Source: Bradyrhizobiaceae bacterium (GTDB lineage: Bacteria; Pseudomonadota; Alphaproteobacteria; Rhizobiales; Xanthobacteraceae). Taken from it: a stretch of 64,000 bases of DNA. Below the pieces are notes generated by a model. The model made no database searches, had not been told where the DNA came from, and saw only the letters and a list, made by a program, of their open reading frames with translations. Made by a program: the position numbers and the translations under genes. Positions 19,179 to 28,902 of this stretch are shown here, one piece after another; position 1 is the first letter of the stretch, and each line of letters opens with the position of its first letter. The stretch covers positions 998,574-1,062,573 of the forward strand of contig CP078014.1 of NCBI GenBank assembly GCA_020544565.1. The letters run 5' to 3'.

Positions 19179-21251
19179 CTAAACGTCGAGCAGATCCTCG
19201 CTGGCAAATTCCGCCTTGTCGGAAATGAAGGCGAAGCGCGCTTCGGCCTTGGAGCCCATCAGCCGCTCGACGGAATCCGCCGTGCCCTCGCGGTCGTCGG
19301 GCAGCAGCACAACGCGCAGCATGGTCCGCTTCGCCGGATCCATGGTGGTTTCCTTCAATTGCGACGGCATCATTTCGCCGAGGCCCTTGAAGCGGCCGAC
19401 CTCGACCTTGGCGTTGGCGTGGAATTCCTTCTTCAGGAGTTCATCGCGATGCTTGTCGTCGCGGGCGTAAACCGTCTTCGAGCCGTGGGTGAGGCGGTAG
19501 AGCGGCGGCACGGCGAGGTAGAGATGGCCCTCGTCGATCAGGCGCGGCATCTGCCGATAGAAGAACGTGATCAGGAGCGAGGCGATGTGCGCGCCGTCCA
19601 CGTCCGCGTCGGTCATGATGATGATGCGCGAATAGCGCAGGTCTTCCTCGCGATACTGCGGACCGGTACCGGCGCCGATGGCCTGCATCAGATCGGCGAG
19701 CTGGGCATTGGCGGTGAGCTTGTCCTTGGTCGCCGAGGCGACGTTGAGGATCTTGCCGCGCAGCGGCAGGATCGCCTGCGTTTTGCGGTCGCGGGCCTGC
19801 TTGGCGCTGCCGCCCGCCGAGTCGCCTTCGACGATGAACAGTTCGGAGCCTTCGGCGGCGGTATTGGTGCAGTCCGCGAGCTTGCCGGGCAGCCGCAGCT
19901 TCTTCACCGCGGTCTTGCGCGAGACTTCCTTCTCGGCGCGGCGGCGCAGCCGCTCGTCGGCGCGCTCGATGATGAATTCGAGCAGCTTGTTGGCCTGCAC
20001 CGGGTTGCCGGTCAGCCAGTGGTCGAACGGGTCCTTGATGGCCTGTTCGACGATCTTCTGGGCTTCCGCGGTGGCGAGACGGTCCTTGGTCTGGCCCTGG
20101 AATTCCGGCTCGCGCACGAACACCGACAGCATGGCGGCGGCGCCGACCATGACGTCCTCGGAGGTGATGGAGGACGCTTTCTTGCCCTGTCCGATGCGCT
20201 CGGCATAATCCTTGAGGCCGCGCAGCAGGGCGCTGCGGAAGCCGGCTTCATGGGTGCCGCCGTCCGGCGTCGGCACGGTGTTGGTGTAGGACGACAGGAA
20301 GCCGTCGGCGTCCGCGGTCCACGCCACCGCCCATTCGCAGGCGCCGTGGGCGCCGTTGCGGCCGGACCGGCCGGAGAAGACGTCGGGATGCACCAGGGTG
20401 TCGGCGTGGATCGCCGCGCCGAGATAATCCTTCAGCCCGTCGGGGAAGTGGAACGTGGCCTCGGCCGGCGTATCCTCAAGGCCCTTGAGCAGTTCGGGGT
20501 CGCAACGCCAGCGGATTTCGACGCCGCCGAACAGGTAGGCCTTGGAGCGCGCCATCTTGAACAGGCGCTGCGGCTTGAACGCGGCCTTTGCCCCGAAAAT
20601 CTCGGTATCGGGCTTGAAGCGGACGCTGGTGCCGCGCCGGTTGTGAACTCTGCCGAGGTCTTCGAGCTTGCCCTTCGGGACCCCGCGCTCGAACGTCATG
20701 CGATGGAGCTGCTGGTTGCGCGCGACCTCGACCACGAGCTGCGAGGACAGCGCGTTCACCACCGACACGCCGACGCCGTGCAGGCCGCCCGAGGTCTCGT
20801 AGACCTTGGAGTCGAACTTGCCGCCGGCGTGCAGCGTACACATGATGATTTCGAGGGCGGATTTTTTCGGAAATTTCGGATGGGGGTCCACCGGAATGCC
20901 GCGGCCGTTGTCGACCACGGTGAGATAGCCGTCGGCTCCGAGATGCACCTCGATGAAGCTGGCGTGCCCGGCCAGCGCCTCGTCCATCGAGTTGTCGATC
21001 ACTTCCGCGAACAGGTGATGCAGCGCCTTCTCGTCGGTGCCGCCGATATACATGCCGGGGCGGCGGCGCACCGGCTCCAGCCCTTCCAGCACCTCGATGT
21101 CGCGGGCGGTGTATCCGGCTTCCGCGCCGGAGGGCCGGGCCGCGGATTTGGCGGCCGCGGCGCGCGGCTTGCGGTCGGAGGAGGCGAACAGGTCCCGCGC
21201 AGCGGCTCCGCCGGCGGATGTTTTTGCAGGATTTTTCAAGGGCTTCCGCAT
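19179..21251 (-). CDS. parE: DNA topoisomerase IV subunit B
   Basis: This 690-residue GHKL-type ATPase subunit pairs with ParC to unlink daughter chromosomes. Visible features: the ATP-binding EVIDNSMDEALAG and VDNGRGIPVD, the ATP lid GGLHGVGVSVVNALS, the TOPRIM motif FIVEGDSAGGSAKQARDR, and the metal-binding IIMTDADVDGAHI. The TOPRIM text and the C-terminus (RRTMLRV-like MDPAKRTMLRVVLLPDD) fit ParE rather than GyrB. The first 45 residues are an Ala/Lys/Arg-rich extension before YTARDIEVLEGLEPVR. parC is not in the window. Confidence 0.95.
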   Translation of the reverse strand: MRKPLKNPAKTSAGGAAARDLFASSDRKPRAAAAKSAARPSGAEAGYTARDIEVLEGLEPVRRRPGMYIGGTDEKALHHLFAEVIDNSMDEALAGHASFIEVHLGADGYLTVVDNGRGIPVDPHPKFPKKSALEIIMCTLHAGGKFDSKVYETSGGLHGVGVSVVNALSSQLVVEVARNQQLHRMTFERGVPKGKLEDLGRVHNRRGTSVRFKPDTEIFGAKAAFKPQRLFKMARSKAYLFGGVEIRWRCDPELLKGLEDTPAEATFHFPDGLKDYLGAAIHADTLVHPDVFSGRSGRNGAHGACEWAVAWTADADGFLSSYTNTVPTPDGGTHEAGFRSALLRGLKDYAERIGQGKKASSITSEDVMVGAAAMLSVFVREPEFQGQTKDRLATAEAQKIVEQAIKDPFDHWLTGNPVQANKLLEFIIERADERLRRRAEKEVSRKTAVKKLRLPGKLADCTNTAAEGSELFIVEGDSAGGSAKQARDRKTQAILPLRGKILNVASATKDKLTANAQLADLMQAIGAGTGPQYREEDLRYSRIIIMTDADVDGAHIASLLITFFYRQMPRLIDEGHLYLAVPPLYRLTHGSKTVYARDDKHRDELLKKEFHANAKVEVGRFKGLGEMMPSQLKETTMDPAKRTMLRVVLLPDDREGTADSVERLMGSKAEARFAFISDKAEFASEDLLDV

Positions 21252-21432
21252 AGGTCTTAAAACTTGATAGATCGTGATCGAGGGACGAATCGCAAGGCGT
21301 TACTATGACACGCCTGCGGCGGTAAATGTGACGCAGCCGGCCGGGAACCAAAAGTTCGGCCCGACGTGGTATGCACGGCGGGGCTGGCTGCGGCATCTCA
21401 GTAGGTTTGGCGGGGCCGGGATCGGACATGAC

Positions 21433-21951
21433 ATGACATTTGAGGAAATGACGCGCGAGGTGGCGGAATTCGTCCGTATCCATCACGTGTGGGCCGGGCC
21501 GGTGGTCTTCACGCTCGCCTTCGCGGAGTCGCTGGCCTTCCTGTCACTTTTCATCCCCGCTTGGGGCGTGCTGGTGTCCATCGGCGCGCTGATCGGCGTC
21601 AGCGGCATCAGTTTCTGGCCGGTCTGGATCGCAGGTGGGCTAGGGGCGGCGTGTGGCGACTGGCTGTCCTACTGGATCGGCGTCAAGTTCCACGACCGCA
21701 TCGCCCATATATGGCCGATGTCGAGCTTTCCCGACATGCTGCCCCGCGCCGAGCGCTTCATGAAGCGGTGGGGCGTCCTCGGCGTTTTCATCGGTCGCTT
21801 TTCCGGGCCGCTGCGGGCGACGGTGCCGCTGGTGGCCGGGATCGTCGAAATGGACTACTGGCGCTTTCAGTTCGCGAATTTCTCCTCGGCCTTCGTGTGG
21901 GCCGGCGTGCTGATGGCGCCGGGCCTGTTCGGCGTCCGCATGCTGATGTGA
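21433..21951 (+). CDS. DedA-family membrane protein
   Basis: This 172-residue inner-membrane protein has about four to five hydrophobic segments (about 21-42, 43-60, 65-85, 110-130, 145-168). DedA hallmarks are present: AFAESLAFLSLFIP near the start, GDWLSYWIG, and GRFSGPLRATVPLVAG with the conserved Arg residues. DedA proteins are implicated in lipid-carrier flipping and proton-motive-force upkeep. It is slightly shorter than typical (about 200). The start MTFEEM is the first plausible ATG; the in-frame stretch further upstream is unlike the family. It is divergent from parE. Confidence 0.85.
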   Translation: MTFEEMTREVAEFVRIHHVWAGPVVFTLAFAESLAFLSLFIPAWGVLVSIGALIGVSGISFWPVWIAGGLGAACGDWLSYWIGVKFHDRIAHIWPMSSFPDMLPRAERFMKRWGVLGVFIGRFSGPLRATVPLVAGIVEMDYWRFQFANFSSAFVWAGVLMAPGLFGVRMLM

Positions 21952-22031
21952 CGGGTGAATATGAGCGGTTCAACCGCTGCGAACCGCGAATGCTTCAAAC
22001 AGGAATTCTCGACCTCGGGGAGACATCTGAA

Positions 22032-23021
22032 ATGGAAGTGACACGACGTCATGCGCTGGCCGGTGCGGCGGCCTTGTCGGCCTCACCACTCTTGCAGGTA
22101 GCTCCCGCCAAGGCCGCAGCGCCGCTGGCCGGCAAGCAGAACGCCAGTTTCTATCGCTACAAGGTCGGCGACGCCGAGGTGACGGTGATCTCCGACGGCG
22201 CCAATACGTTTCCGCTCAACGAGGGTTTCGTTGTCAACGCCAAAAAGGACGACGTCGGCAATGCGCTGGCGCGGGCGTTCCGGCCGCGCGACAAGATGAC
22301 GATCTATTTCGGACCGCTGGTCGTCAACACCGGCGGCAAGCTGGTGGTGATCGACACCGGCAACGGCCCGGGGGCCTTTGCCGCGAGCAAGGGCGCGGTC
22401 GGCCAGTTCGCGAGCAATATGGCGGCGGCGGGGATCGATCCGAAGACCGTCGATACGGTCGTGATTTCCCACTTCCATGGCGACCATGTGAACGGCCTCC
22501 TGACCGCCGACAACAAGCTCGCGTTTCCGAACGCGGAAGTCCTGGTGCCGGAAGTGGAATGGAAGTTCTGGATGGACGACGGCGAGATGAGCCGGGCGTC
22601 CGGCGAGCGGATGGCCGGTCTTTTTAAGAACAACCGCCGGGTGTTCGATGCCGGGCTGAACCGGAAAGTGACGCCCTACGCGTGGGGCAAGGATGTCGCC
22701 CCGGGCCTGCTTGCGGTGGAATCCATCGGTCATACGCCGGGGCACACGTCCTACGTCCTGTCGTCCGGCGCGGACAAGGTGTTCATCCAGTCGGATGTGA
22801 CCAACGATCCCGACCTGTTCGCACTCAATCCCGGCTGGCACCTCGTATTCGATCAGGATCCGGTGCAGGCGGAAACCACCCGCCGCAGGATCTACGACAT
22901 GATCGCGGCCGAGAGAATGCCGGTGCAGGGCTTCCACTATCCATTCCCCGGGCTCGCCCATCTGGTCAAGGAAGGCTCCGGCTATCGCTGGGTTCCGGCC
23001 CCGTGGAATCCTGTGATCTGA
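22032..23021 (+). CDS. Exported metallo-beta-lactamase-fold hydrolase
   Basis: This 329-residue protein begins with a Tat-like signal (TRRHALAGAAALSA, cleavage near residue 28-30, AKA-A). The binuclear metal site is HFHGDH at residues 147-152, with later ligands in HTPGHTSYV, an Asp in FIQSDVTND and a His in QGFHYPFPG. The layout resembles AHL-lactonase-like and methyl parathion hydrolase-like members. The substrate is unknown; a quorum-quenching or organophosphate role would be a guess. The export signal places it in the periplasm. It starts 80 bp after dedA. Confidence 0.88.
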   Translation: MEVTRRHALAGAAALSASPLLQVAPAKAAAPLAGKQNASFYRYKVGDAEVTVISDGANTFPLNEGFVVNAKKDDVGNALARAFRPRDKMTIYFGPLVVNTGGKLVVIDTGNGPGAFAASKGAVGQFASNMAAAGIDPKTVDTVVISHFHGDHVNGLLTADNKLAFPNAEVLVPEVEWKFWMDDGEMSRASGERMAGLFKNNRRVFDAGLNRKVTPYAWGKDVAPGLLAVESIGHTPGHTSYVLSSGADKVFIQSDVTNDPDLFALNPGWHLVFDQDPVQAETTRRRIYDMIAAERMPVQGFHYPFPGLAHLVKEGSGYRWVPAPWNPVI

Positions 23022-23270
23022 GCCGGACGGCGCGTCGCTTGACGGGAACCGGGCACGGACCTATATCCGCGCCCATGATCGACGCATCCACCGCATTGTT
23101 TGCTCGCCGCCGTCGCCGCGCTTGCGCGGCAGGGACGGCTGGTCGCGTCTGATCGCCGTCAATGCCGCCGGCTCACGGTCCCGCGGCATCTTGTTTCTCC
23201 CTTGAACTTGCCGCAAGACCTGCTCCGGCTGCGTTGTTTTTGAACTCGCTCGGGTAAGGATTCTTTCACT
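23022..23270. other. Intergenic region before argC
   Basis: No convincing gene. A 25-codon open frame at 23076-23153 (MIDASTALF, then Arg-rich) has no clear ribosome site and no amino-acid bias that would suggest an arginine-sensing leader beyond a five-Arg run. The argC promoter should lie here. Confidence 0.4.
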
Positions 23271-24329
23271 ATGGCTGAGAAGAAGAAAATCGGCATCCTT
23301 GGCGCTTCCGGTTACACCGGGGCCGAACTGGTCCGGCTGTTGCTGCGCCATCCCCGTGTCGAGATCGCGCTGCTCACCGCCGACCGGCGGGCCGGGCAGA
23401 TGATGGGCGATGTCTTCCCGCAATTTGCGCCTTACGACCTGCCGCGCCTGGTGGCCATCGACGCCGTCGACTGGCCGAACGCCGGGCTCGATCTGCTGTT
23501 CTGCGCGCTGCCGCACGCCACCACGCAGAAGGTGCTGAAGGACGTTTTCGCCAAGGCGCCCGGCATCAAGGTGGTCGATCTGTCGGCCGATTTCCGGCTG
23601 GACGATCCTGCGGCCTACGCCAGATGGTATGGCCATGAGCATCACGCGCTCGAGCTGCAGCAGGAAGCGGTCTACGGGCTGGTGGAAGTCTATCGGCGCG
23701 ACATCCGCAAGGCGCGGCTGGTGGCCAACCCCGGCTGCTACACCACCTGCGCGCAACTGCCGCTGGTTCCGCTGTTGAAAGCCAAGGCCATCGAGACCGA
23801 CGAGATCGTCATCGACGCCAAGTCAGGCATGACCGGCGCGGGTCGTTCAGCGAAGGAGGAGATGCTGTTCTCTGAGGTGTCGGAAGGCTTCAATGCCTAT
23901 GGCATCGGCCATCATCGGCACATGGCCGAACTCGATCAGGAATTCTCCAAGGCCGCCGGCAAGGAGGTCGTAGTCTCGTTCACGCCGCATCTGGTGCCGA
24001 TGAATCGCGGCATCTTCTCGACGATCTATGTGCGGGGTCGGCGCGGCAAGACGGCGCAGGATTTCCACGACATCCTGGCCAAGCAATACGAGAAGGAGCC
24101 GTTCGTCCACGTGCTGCCGTTCGGCAAGGCGCCGCAGTCCCGGCACGTGCGTGGCTCCAACATGACCTTCATCGGCGTGGTCGCGGACCGCATTCCGGGC
24201 CGGGCCATCATCATCTCGACCCTCGACAACCTCACCAAGGGCGCGTCGGGGCAGGCGGTGCAGAACATGAATCTGGTGCTGGGGTTGCCGGAAACGGCGG
24301 GCATCGACCAGCCGCCGATGTTCCCGTAA
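23271..24329 (+). CDS. argC: N-acetyl-gamma-glutamyl-phosphate reductase
   Basis: This 352-residue enzyme reduces N-acetyl-glutamyl phosphate to the semialdehyde with NADPH, the third step of arginine synthesis. The NADP-binding start is IGILGASGYTGAELVRLL. The catalytic cysteine is C156 in NPGCYTT, with HRHMAELDQ supplying the conserved His. It belongs to the long (type 1) ArgC form. No other arg gene is adjacent. A strong stem-loop terminator follows 31 bp after the stop. Confidence 0.96.
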   Translation: MAEKKKIGILGASGYTGAELVRLLLRHPRVEIALLTADRRAGQMMGDVFPQFAPYDLPRLVAIDAVDWPNAGLDLLFCALPHATTQKVLKDVFAKAPGIKVVDLSADFRLDDPAAYARWYGHEHHALELQQEAVYGLVEVYRRDIRKARLVANPGCYTTCAQLPLVPLLKAKAIETDEIVIDAKSGMTGAGRSAKEEMLFSEVSEGFNAYGIGHHRHMAELDQEFSKAAGKEVVVSFTPHLVPMNRGIFSTIYVRGRRGKTAQDFHDILAKQYEKEPFVHVLPFGKAPQSRHVRGSNMTFIGVVADRIPGRAIIISTLDNLTKGASGQAVQNMNLVLGLPETAGIDQPPMFP

Positions 24330-24360
24330 GCGGCAACACTAAAACCGCGATCGATATGAA

Positions 24361-24390
24361 AAGGGACGGCCTCGGCCGTCCCTTTGTTCG
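24361..24390 (+). terminator. Intrinsic terminator after argC
   Basis: A perfect 11-bp stem, AAGGGACGGCC / GGCCGTCCCTT, has a two-base apex and is followed by TTGTTCGTT. The A-run before the stem means it can also act leftward for the convergent MAPEG gene. Confidence 0.8.
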
Positions 24391-24421
24391 TTCGTGCGGC
24401 GTCGCCCACCGTGAAGAACGA

Positions 24422-24820
24422 TTAGAGAATCCTGAAGATCGCCAGCGCCAGCATGGCCTGCGCCACGAAGCCGACGGTGAAGGTGAGGGTGCGCAGCACC
24501 GGCACGCCGATCGCGTAGACGATGACATGGGCAAGGCGCGTCCAGAAATAGATCGCGCAGGCCAGCACGGTCCACTTGGACGAATAGTCGATCGCGTTCA
24601 GGATCAGCACCAGCGGCGCGAACACCACCAGATTTTCCACGGCGTTGTCATGGGCGAACATCAGGCGGCTGGCCCATTCGGTCTGTGGCTTGTCGTTGCG
24701 CGACGGGTTGGCCATCGCGCCCATGAGCCCGCGCACCTGGCAGCGGTTCAACACGTAAGGCACCCACAGCAGGCCCGTCAGAATAACCGTCAGCGTCAGC
24801 CAGAATAATTCCCGTGTCAT
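24422..24820 (-). CDS. MAPEG-family membrane protein
   Basis: This 132-residue protein has four hydrophobic segments (about 5-24, 55-76, 78-98, 108-130). The segment FAHDNAVENLVVFAPLVLI matches the MAPEG pattern, in which the conserved Asn/Glu pair lies in the second helix. Known members are eicosanoid and glutathione-handling enzymes; the bacterial ones are mostly uncharacterised. Two in-frame ATGs lie close together (24826 and 24820) after GGAGG; spacing of 9 nt favours the second. It is convergent with argC and shares its terminator. Confidence 0.8.
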   Translation of the reverse strand: MTRELFWLTLTVILTGLLWVPYVLNRCQVRGLMGAMANPSRNDKPQTEWASRLMFAHDNAVENLVVFAPLVLILNAIDYSSKWTVLACAIYFWTRLAHVIVYAIGVPVLRTLTFTVGFVAQAMLALAIFRIL

Positions 24821-25012
24821 GGGCATCTTCCTCCAGGCTCGCGATGCCCGCGGGATTGCGGGCGGACATTCCACCGCTCGATATCCGGGCCCGCGAGTCG
24901 ACTCGTGGGCACACTGCGGATTCCTAAACGATTGCCGATGCAGGCCCAATGACGCGCCCGCCGATTGCTGTAATCCGACGCGGTCCGGCGGGTTCTGGCG
25001 GCATAAATGCTG

Positions 25013-25039
25013 CCGGCTCCGTCCAGGGGGCGGAGCCGG
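25013..25039 (-). terminator. Stem-loop downstream of phaC
   Basis: CCGGCTCCG and CGGAGCCGG are perfect 9-bp arms around a 9-nt loop, 28 bp beyond the phaC stop on the minus strand. There is no T-run, so it is termed a 3' hairpin with possible terminator role. Confidence 0.45.
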
Positions 25040-25066
25040 TGCGTGGCGGGGAAAAAGGAGCCTGCG

Positions 25067-26869
25067 TCAGGCCCGGACGCGGACATAGCTTCCCGGCGCA
25101 TCCTCCAGCGGTTTCAGCGGACCCTCGCCGGGAATACGCGCCGGAACCTGCTCGGTATCGATGGTCTCGAGCCAGCCCCGCCAATCCGGCCACCACGAGC
25201 CCTTGTGTTCCTCCGCGCCTTTCATCCAGTCGGCGAGGCTGATGTCCTTGATCTGGTCGTTGGTCCAGTACTGATACTTTCCGAGCGACGGCGGATTGAT
25301 GACGCCCGCGATATGGCCCGAGCCCGCCAGCACGTATTTCACCGGGCCGCCGAAGAACTGCGAGCCGTAGAAAACGGAATCTGCGGGCGCGATATGATCC
25401 TCGCGCGTCGCCAGATTGTAGACCGGCACCTTGACCTTCGACAGATCGAGCTGGGTGTTGTCGAGCACCATGGTGCCCGCCGACAGCCGGTTTTCGAGAT
25501 AGCAGTTGCGCAGGTAGTAGGAATGGTTGGCGGCCGGCATGCGGGTCGCGTCGGAATTCCAGTGCAGCAGATCGAACGCGGCCGGCTCCTTGCCCTTGAG
25601 GTAATTGCTGACCACGTAGGACCAGATCAGGTCGTTGGAGCGCAGCATGTTGAAGGCCATGGCCATCTTGCTGCCTTCGAGCACGCCAGCCTTCATCATG
25701 TCGCGTTCGAGATTCGAGATCTGTTCCGGATCGACGAACACAAGAAGGTCGCCGGCGTGGGTGAAGTCCACCTGCGTCGCGAGGAAGGTCGCAGACGCCA
25801 CGCGGACGCGGCGTTTCTCGGCGAGCCACGCCAGCGTGGTGGCGAGCATGGTGCCGCCGACGCAATAGCCCATGGTGTGGACCTTCATCTCGCCGGTGGC
25901 TTTCTCGATGGCGTCCATCGCCGCCAGCGGCCCCTCGCGCATGTAGTCCTCGAACGTCTTGCCGCCGAGGCTCTTGTCGGGGTTGACCCACGAGATGACG
26001 AAGACGGTGACGCCCTGATCGACGCACCACTGCACGAAGGATTTCTGCCGGTTGAGATCGAGGATGTAGAACTTGTTGATCCACGGCGGCACGATCAGGA
26101 GCGGCGTGCGCAGCACCGTTTCGGTCGTCGGCGTGTACTGAATGAGCTGCATGATCTCATTCTGATAGATCACCTTGCCCGGCGTCACCGCGAGGTCGCG
26201 GCCGATCTCGAGATCGGCGGCGGACTGACGGATCTTGAGCGTGCCGCGGCCGGCCTCGATGTCCTCGGCGAGCATCTTCATGCCGCGCACGAGGTTGTCG
26301 CCGTTGCTCGATATGGTCTGGCGCAGCACTTCGGGATTGGTCAGCACGAAGTTCGACGGCGACATCGCGTTGATGATCTGCTGAACATAGAATTCGGCCT
26401 TCTTGCGCGTGTGCGGATCGAGGCCGTCGCTGTTCTTGACCAGTTCATTGGCGCATTGGGTGGTGAGCAGGTAAGCCTGCTTCACGAAGTCGAAGAACTG
26501 ATTGTTCTTCCATTCCGGGTCCTGGAAGCGCTTGTCGCGGGGAGCGGGCTCGACAACGGGAGGCGCATCTTCGCCGGCAAGCCGGCGCGAGGCGCCGGTG
26601 AGCAGGTCGAGGTAAGCCTTGCCGAGCTTGGTCTGCAACTGGTTGGCGCGCTCGGCGTCGGACAGCCAGTAATTCGCGACCGCGGTCATCGTCTTGATGA
26701 CTTCGTTCATTTCTCCCGGCGGCTGGGTGTTGTTGGCGCCGAGATAAGTGGCAAGCGCCTGGCCACTGGATTGAAAAGCGCGCGCGAGGTTGCTCGAAAA
26801 GGCCTCGGGGTTGAAGCTGTTCGCGGTGCCGGATGTACCGGTGCTGTTGTTTTGCAAAGCGTCACTCAT
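25067..26869 (-). CDS. phaC: Class I poly(3-hydroxyalkanoate) synthase
   Basis: This 600-residue enzyme polymerises 3-hydroxyacyl-CoA into storage polyester at the granule surface. The lipase-like box is GYCVGG with nucleophile C336. The catalytic Asp is probably in TREDHIAPADSV and the His in GSGHIAGVINPP, as in class I synthases. The length is typical of class I, which works as a single subunit type. The N-terminal 30 residues are Asn/Ser/Gly-rich and variable. No phaA, phaB, phaR or phasin gene is nearby. It is divergent from a small lipoprotein gene. Confidence 0.96.
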   Translation of the reverse strand: MSDALQNNSTGTSGTANSFNPEAFSSNLARAFQSSGQALATYLGANNTQPPGEMNEVIKTMTAVANYWLSDAERANQLQTKLGKAYLDLLTGASRRLAGEDAPPVVEPAPRDKRFQDPEWKNNQFFDFVKQAYLLTTQCANELVKNSDGLDPHTRKKAEFYVQQIINAMSPSNFVLTNPEVLRQTISSNGDNLVRGMKMLAEDIEAGRGTLKIRQSAADLEIGRDLAVTPGKVIYQNEIMQLIQYTPTTETVLRTPLLIVPPWINKFYILDLNRQKSFVQWCVDQGVTVFVISWVNPDKSLGGKTFEDYMREGPLAAMDAIEKATGEMKVHTMGYCVGGTMLATTLAWLAEKRRVRVASATFLATQVDFTHAGDLLVFVDPEQISNLERDMMKAGVLEGSKMAMAFNMLRSNDLIWSYVVSNYLKGKEPAAFDLLHWNSDATRMPAANHSYYLRNCYLENRLSAGTMVLDNTQLDLSKVKVPVYNLATREDHIAPADSVFYGSQFFGGPVKYVLAGSGHIAGVINPPSLGKYQYWTNDQIKDISLADWMKGAEEHKGSWWPDWRGWLETIDTEQVPARIPGEGPLKPLEDAPGSYVRVRA

Positions 26870-27099
26870 CGCTACCCATTGCTCGACTGTGCAGACGTTG
26901 ACTTCAACATCGCGGTGAAGATTCGAATAGTCACACCATCATCATGGCACAGTTCAGAATGCCGCGGTGATTTCGATGTGCTGCGCTGCGACAACGTCGT
27001 CATATTGGAGCCGCATCGGCGGTGTTGGCTCTCATTGGTTGGGAATTAACATCTTCAGTCCATTTTCCGCGTCGGATGACGTGCGGGGAGTGTTCGCAT

Positions 27100-27420
27100 T
27101 TGACGCGACGTGAGTTTTCTTTTGCACTGCGGTTGCTGGCTCTGGCCGCTCCGGTGTTGCTTGGCGCGACGCTGGGCGGCTGTGCGTCGTCATCGCCGCT
27201 GGCCGGTGTGCCGGGGATGGCTCTTCCCGCCAACGCGCCGCCGCCGCCGGCGACTCCCGGACAGTACCTGCCGGTTCACGACATCCCGCCGCCGCGCGAT
27301 GCGGCCGTGCTCGATCCGGCGGCCCGCGACAAACTGGAAAAGGAATTGCTGTCTGCCCGTGACAGGCAGGTGGCGGGGGCCAAGGCGGCCCAGCGCCGCA
27401 GCGGCGGCAACGGCAACTGA
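27100..27420 (+). CDS. Small putative lipoprotein
   Basis: The product has 106 residues with a basic start (TRREF), a hydrophobic stretch and a lipobox LGGC at Cys28, so it should be lipidated and held in the cell envelope. The mature part is Pro-rich (about 38-60) then helical and charged (DKLEKELLSARDRQVAGAK). No domain is recognised. The TTG at 27100 was chosen because GGGGAG lies 9 nt upstream and the signal peptide then looks normal; an ATG at 27076 would add eight residues. It is divergent from phaC. Confidence 0.7.
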   Translation: MTRREFSFALRLLALAAPVLLGATLGGCASSSPLAGVPGMALPANAPPPPATPGQYLPVHDIPPPRDAAVLDPAARDKLEKELLSARDRQVAGAKAAQRRSGGNGN

Positions 27421-27661
27421 ATCGGCCCCGGATTTATCCGCGACGCTGTGGCCGCAGGGCCCGTTTGGTGCTAAAAAGACCACGATTCAACCGCAAAAGC
27501 GCACTTTCCCTCACGGGGGACGCCCGCATTGCGCGAAAATCCTCATTATCCGCTGAGATATCGCGTGTTCTGGACGCGGAACCGGATTCCACTCCGGCCC
27601 GAAACACGCTACTGAACCTGCATCACGGCCGGCCCAATGACCGGCTTCCGGAGCCCGACCC

Positions 27662-28879
27662 ATGGAAGAGTTTTACCGTATCCGCCGTTTGCCGCCCTAC
27701 GTGTTCGAACAGGTCAATCGAGCCAAGGCTGCCGCGCGGAACGCCGGGGCCGACATCATCGACATGGGCATGGGCAATCCGGACCTGCCGACGCCGCCCC
27801 ATGTGATCGAGAAACTCCGGGAGACCCTCGGCAAGCCGCGGACCGATCGCTATTCTGCCTCGAAGGGTATTCCCGGATTGCGCCGGGCGCAGGCGGCTTA
27901 TTACGAGCGCCGCTTCGGCGTGAAGCTGAACCCGGAAACCCAGGTGGTCGCCACGCTGGGCTCCAAGGAAGGCTTCGCCAACGTGGCGCAGGCGATCACC
28001 GCGCCCGGCGACGTGGTGCTGGTGCCGAACCCGAGCTATCCGATCCACGCCTTCGGCTTCCTGATGGCGGGCGGGGTCGTTCGCTCGGTCCCGGCCGAAC
28101 CCTCGCCGCAGTTGTTCGAGGCGCTGGAGCGGGCGATCATTCATTCGATCCCCAAGCCGATCGCGATGATCGCGTGCTATCCGTCGAACCCGACGTCCTA
28201 TGTCGCCTCGCTGGATTTCTACAAGGACCTCGTAGCCTTCGCTAAAAAGCACGAGATCTTCATCCTGTCCGACCTCGCTTACGCGGAGCTCTATTTCGAC
28301 GGCAACCCGCCGCCCTCGGTACTGCAGGTGCCGGGCGCCATCGACGTGACCGTGGAGTTCACCTCGATGTCGAAGACGTTTTCCATGGCCGGATGGCGCA
28401 TGGGCTTCGCCGTCGGCAACGAGCGCATCATCGCCGCGCTGACTCGGGTGAAGTCCTACCTCGATTACGGCGCCTTCACCCCAGTGCAGGTGGCGGCGGT
28501 GGCGGCGCTGACCGGTCCGCAGGACTGCATCCAGGAAGTGCGCGACATCTACCGCAAGCGCCGCGACACGCTGGTGGAGGCGTTCGGCCGGGCCGGCTGG
28601 GACATTCCGCCACCGGCTGCCTCGATGTTCGCCTGGGCGCCGCTGCCGGAGAAGTTCCGCGATATCGGCAGCATGCAGTTCGCCACGCTGATGGTCGAGA
28701 AGTCGGGCGTCGTGGTGTCGCCTGGCGTCGCCTTCGGCGAGCACGGCGAGGGCTATGTTCGCATCGCCATGGTGGAAAACGAGCAGCGCATCCGGCAGGC
28801 AGCGCGTAACATCCGCCGCTTCCTTGAAAGTGGCATTGAATCGTTGCACAACGTGGTTCCGCTCGCCACCCGGCGTTAG
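27662..28879 (+). CDS. PLP aminotransferase (AlaC / LL-DAP aminotransferase-like)
   Basis: This 405-residue fold-type I aminotransferase has its PLP lysine at K238 in SMSKTFSMAGWRMGF. NPSYPIHAF and CYPSNPTSYVA are typical of the AlaC/YfdZ branch, which makes alanine from pyruvate and glutamate; related enzymes act on diaminopimelate or methionine precursors. The gene lies 23 bp before hom, an arrangement common in this bacterial group, which suggests a role in aspartate-family or alanine metabolism. Exact substrate cannot be fixed from sequence. Confidence 0.88.
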   Translation: MEEFYRIRRLPPYVFEQVNRAKAAARNAGADIIDMGMGNPDLPTPPHVIEKLRETLGKPRTDRYSASKGIPGLRRAQAAYYERRFGVKLNPETQVVATLGSKEGFANVAQAITAPGDVVLVPNPSYPIHAFGFLMAGGVVRSVPAEPSPQLFEALERAIIHSIPKPIAMIACYPSNPTSYVASLDFYKDLVAFAKKHEIFILSDLAYAELYFDGNPPPSVLQVPGAIDVTVEFTSMSKTFSMAGWRMGFAVGNERIIAALTRVKSYLDYGAFTPVQVAAVAALTGPQDCIQEVRDIYRKRRDTLVEAFGRAGWDIPPPAASMFAWAPLPEKFRDIGSMQFATLMVEKSGVVVSPGVAFGEHGEGYVRIAMVENEQRIRQAARNIRRFLESGIESLHNVVPLATRR

Positions 28880-28902
28880 TTCTCCCTGCAGGTTTTCATC
28901 AT

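Noticed and set aside
23076-23153. Possible arginine-sensing leader peptide before argC
   Set aside because: It has a short Arg run but no ribosome site and no following alternative stem-loops; the Arg codons are what random GC-rich sequence gives.
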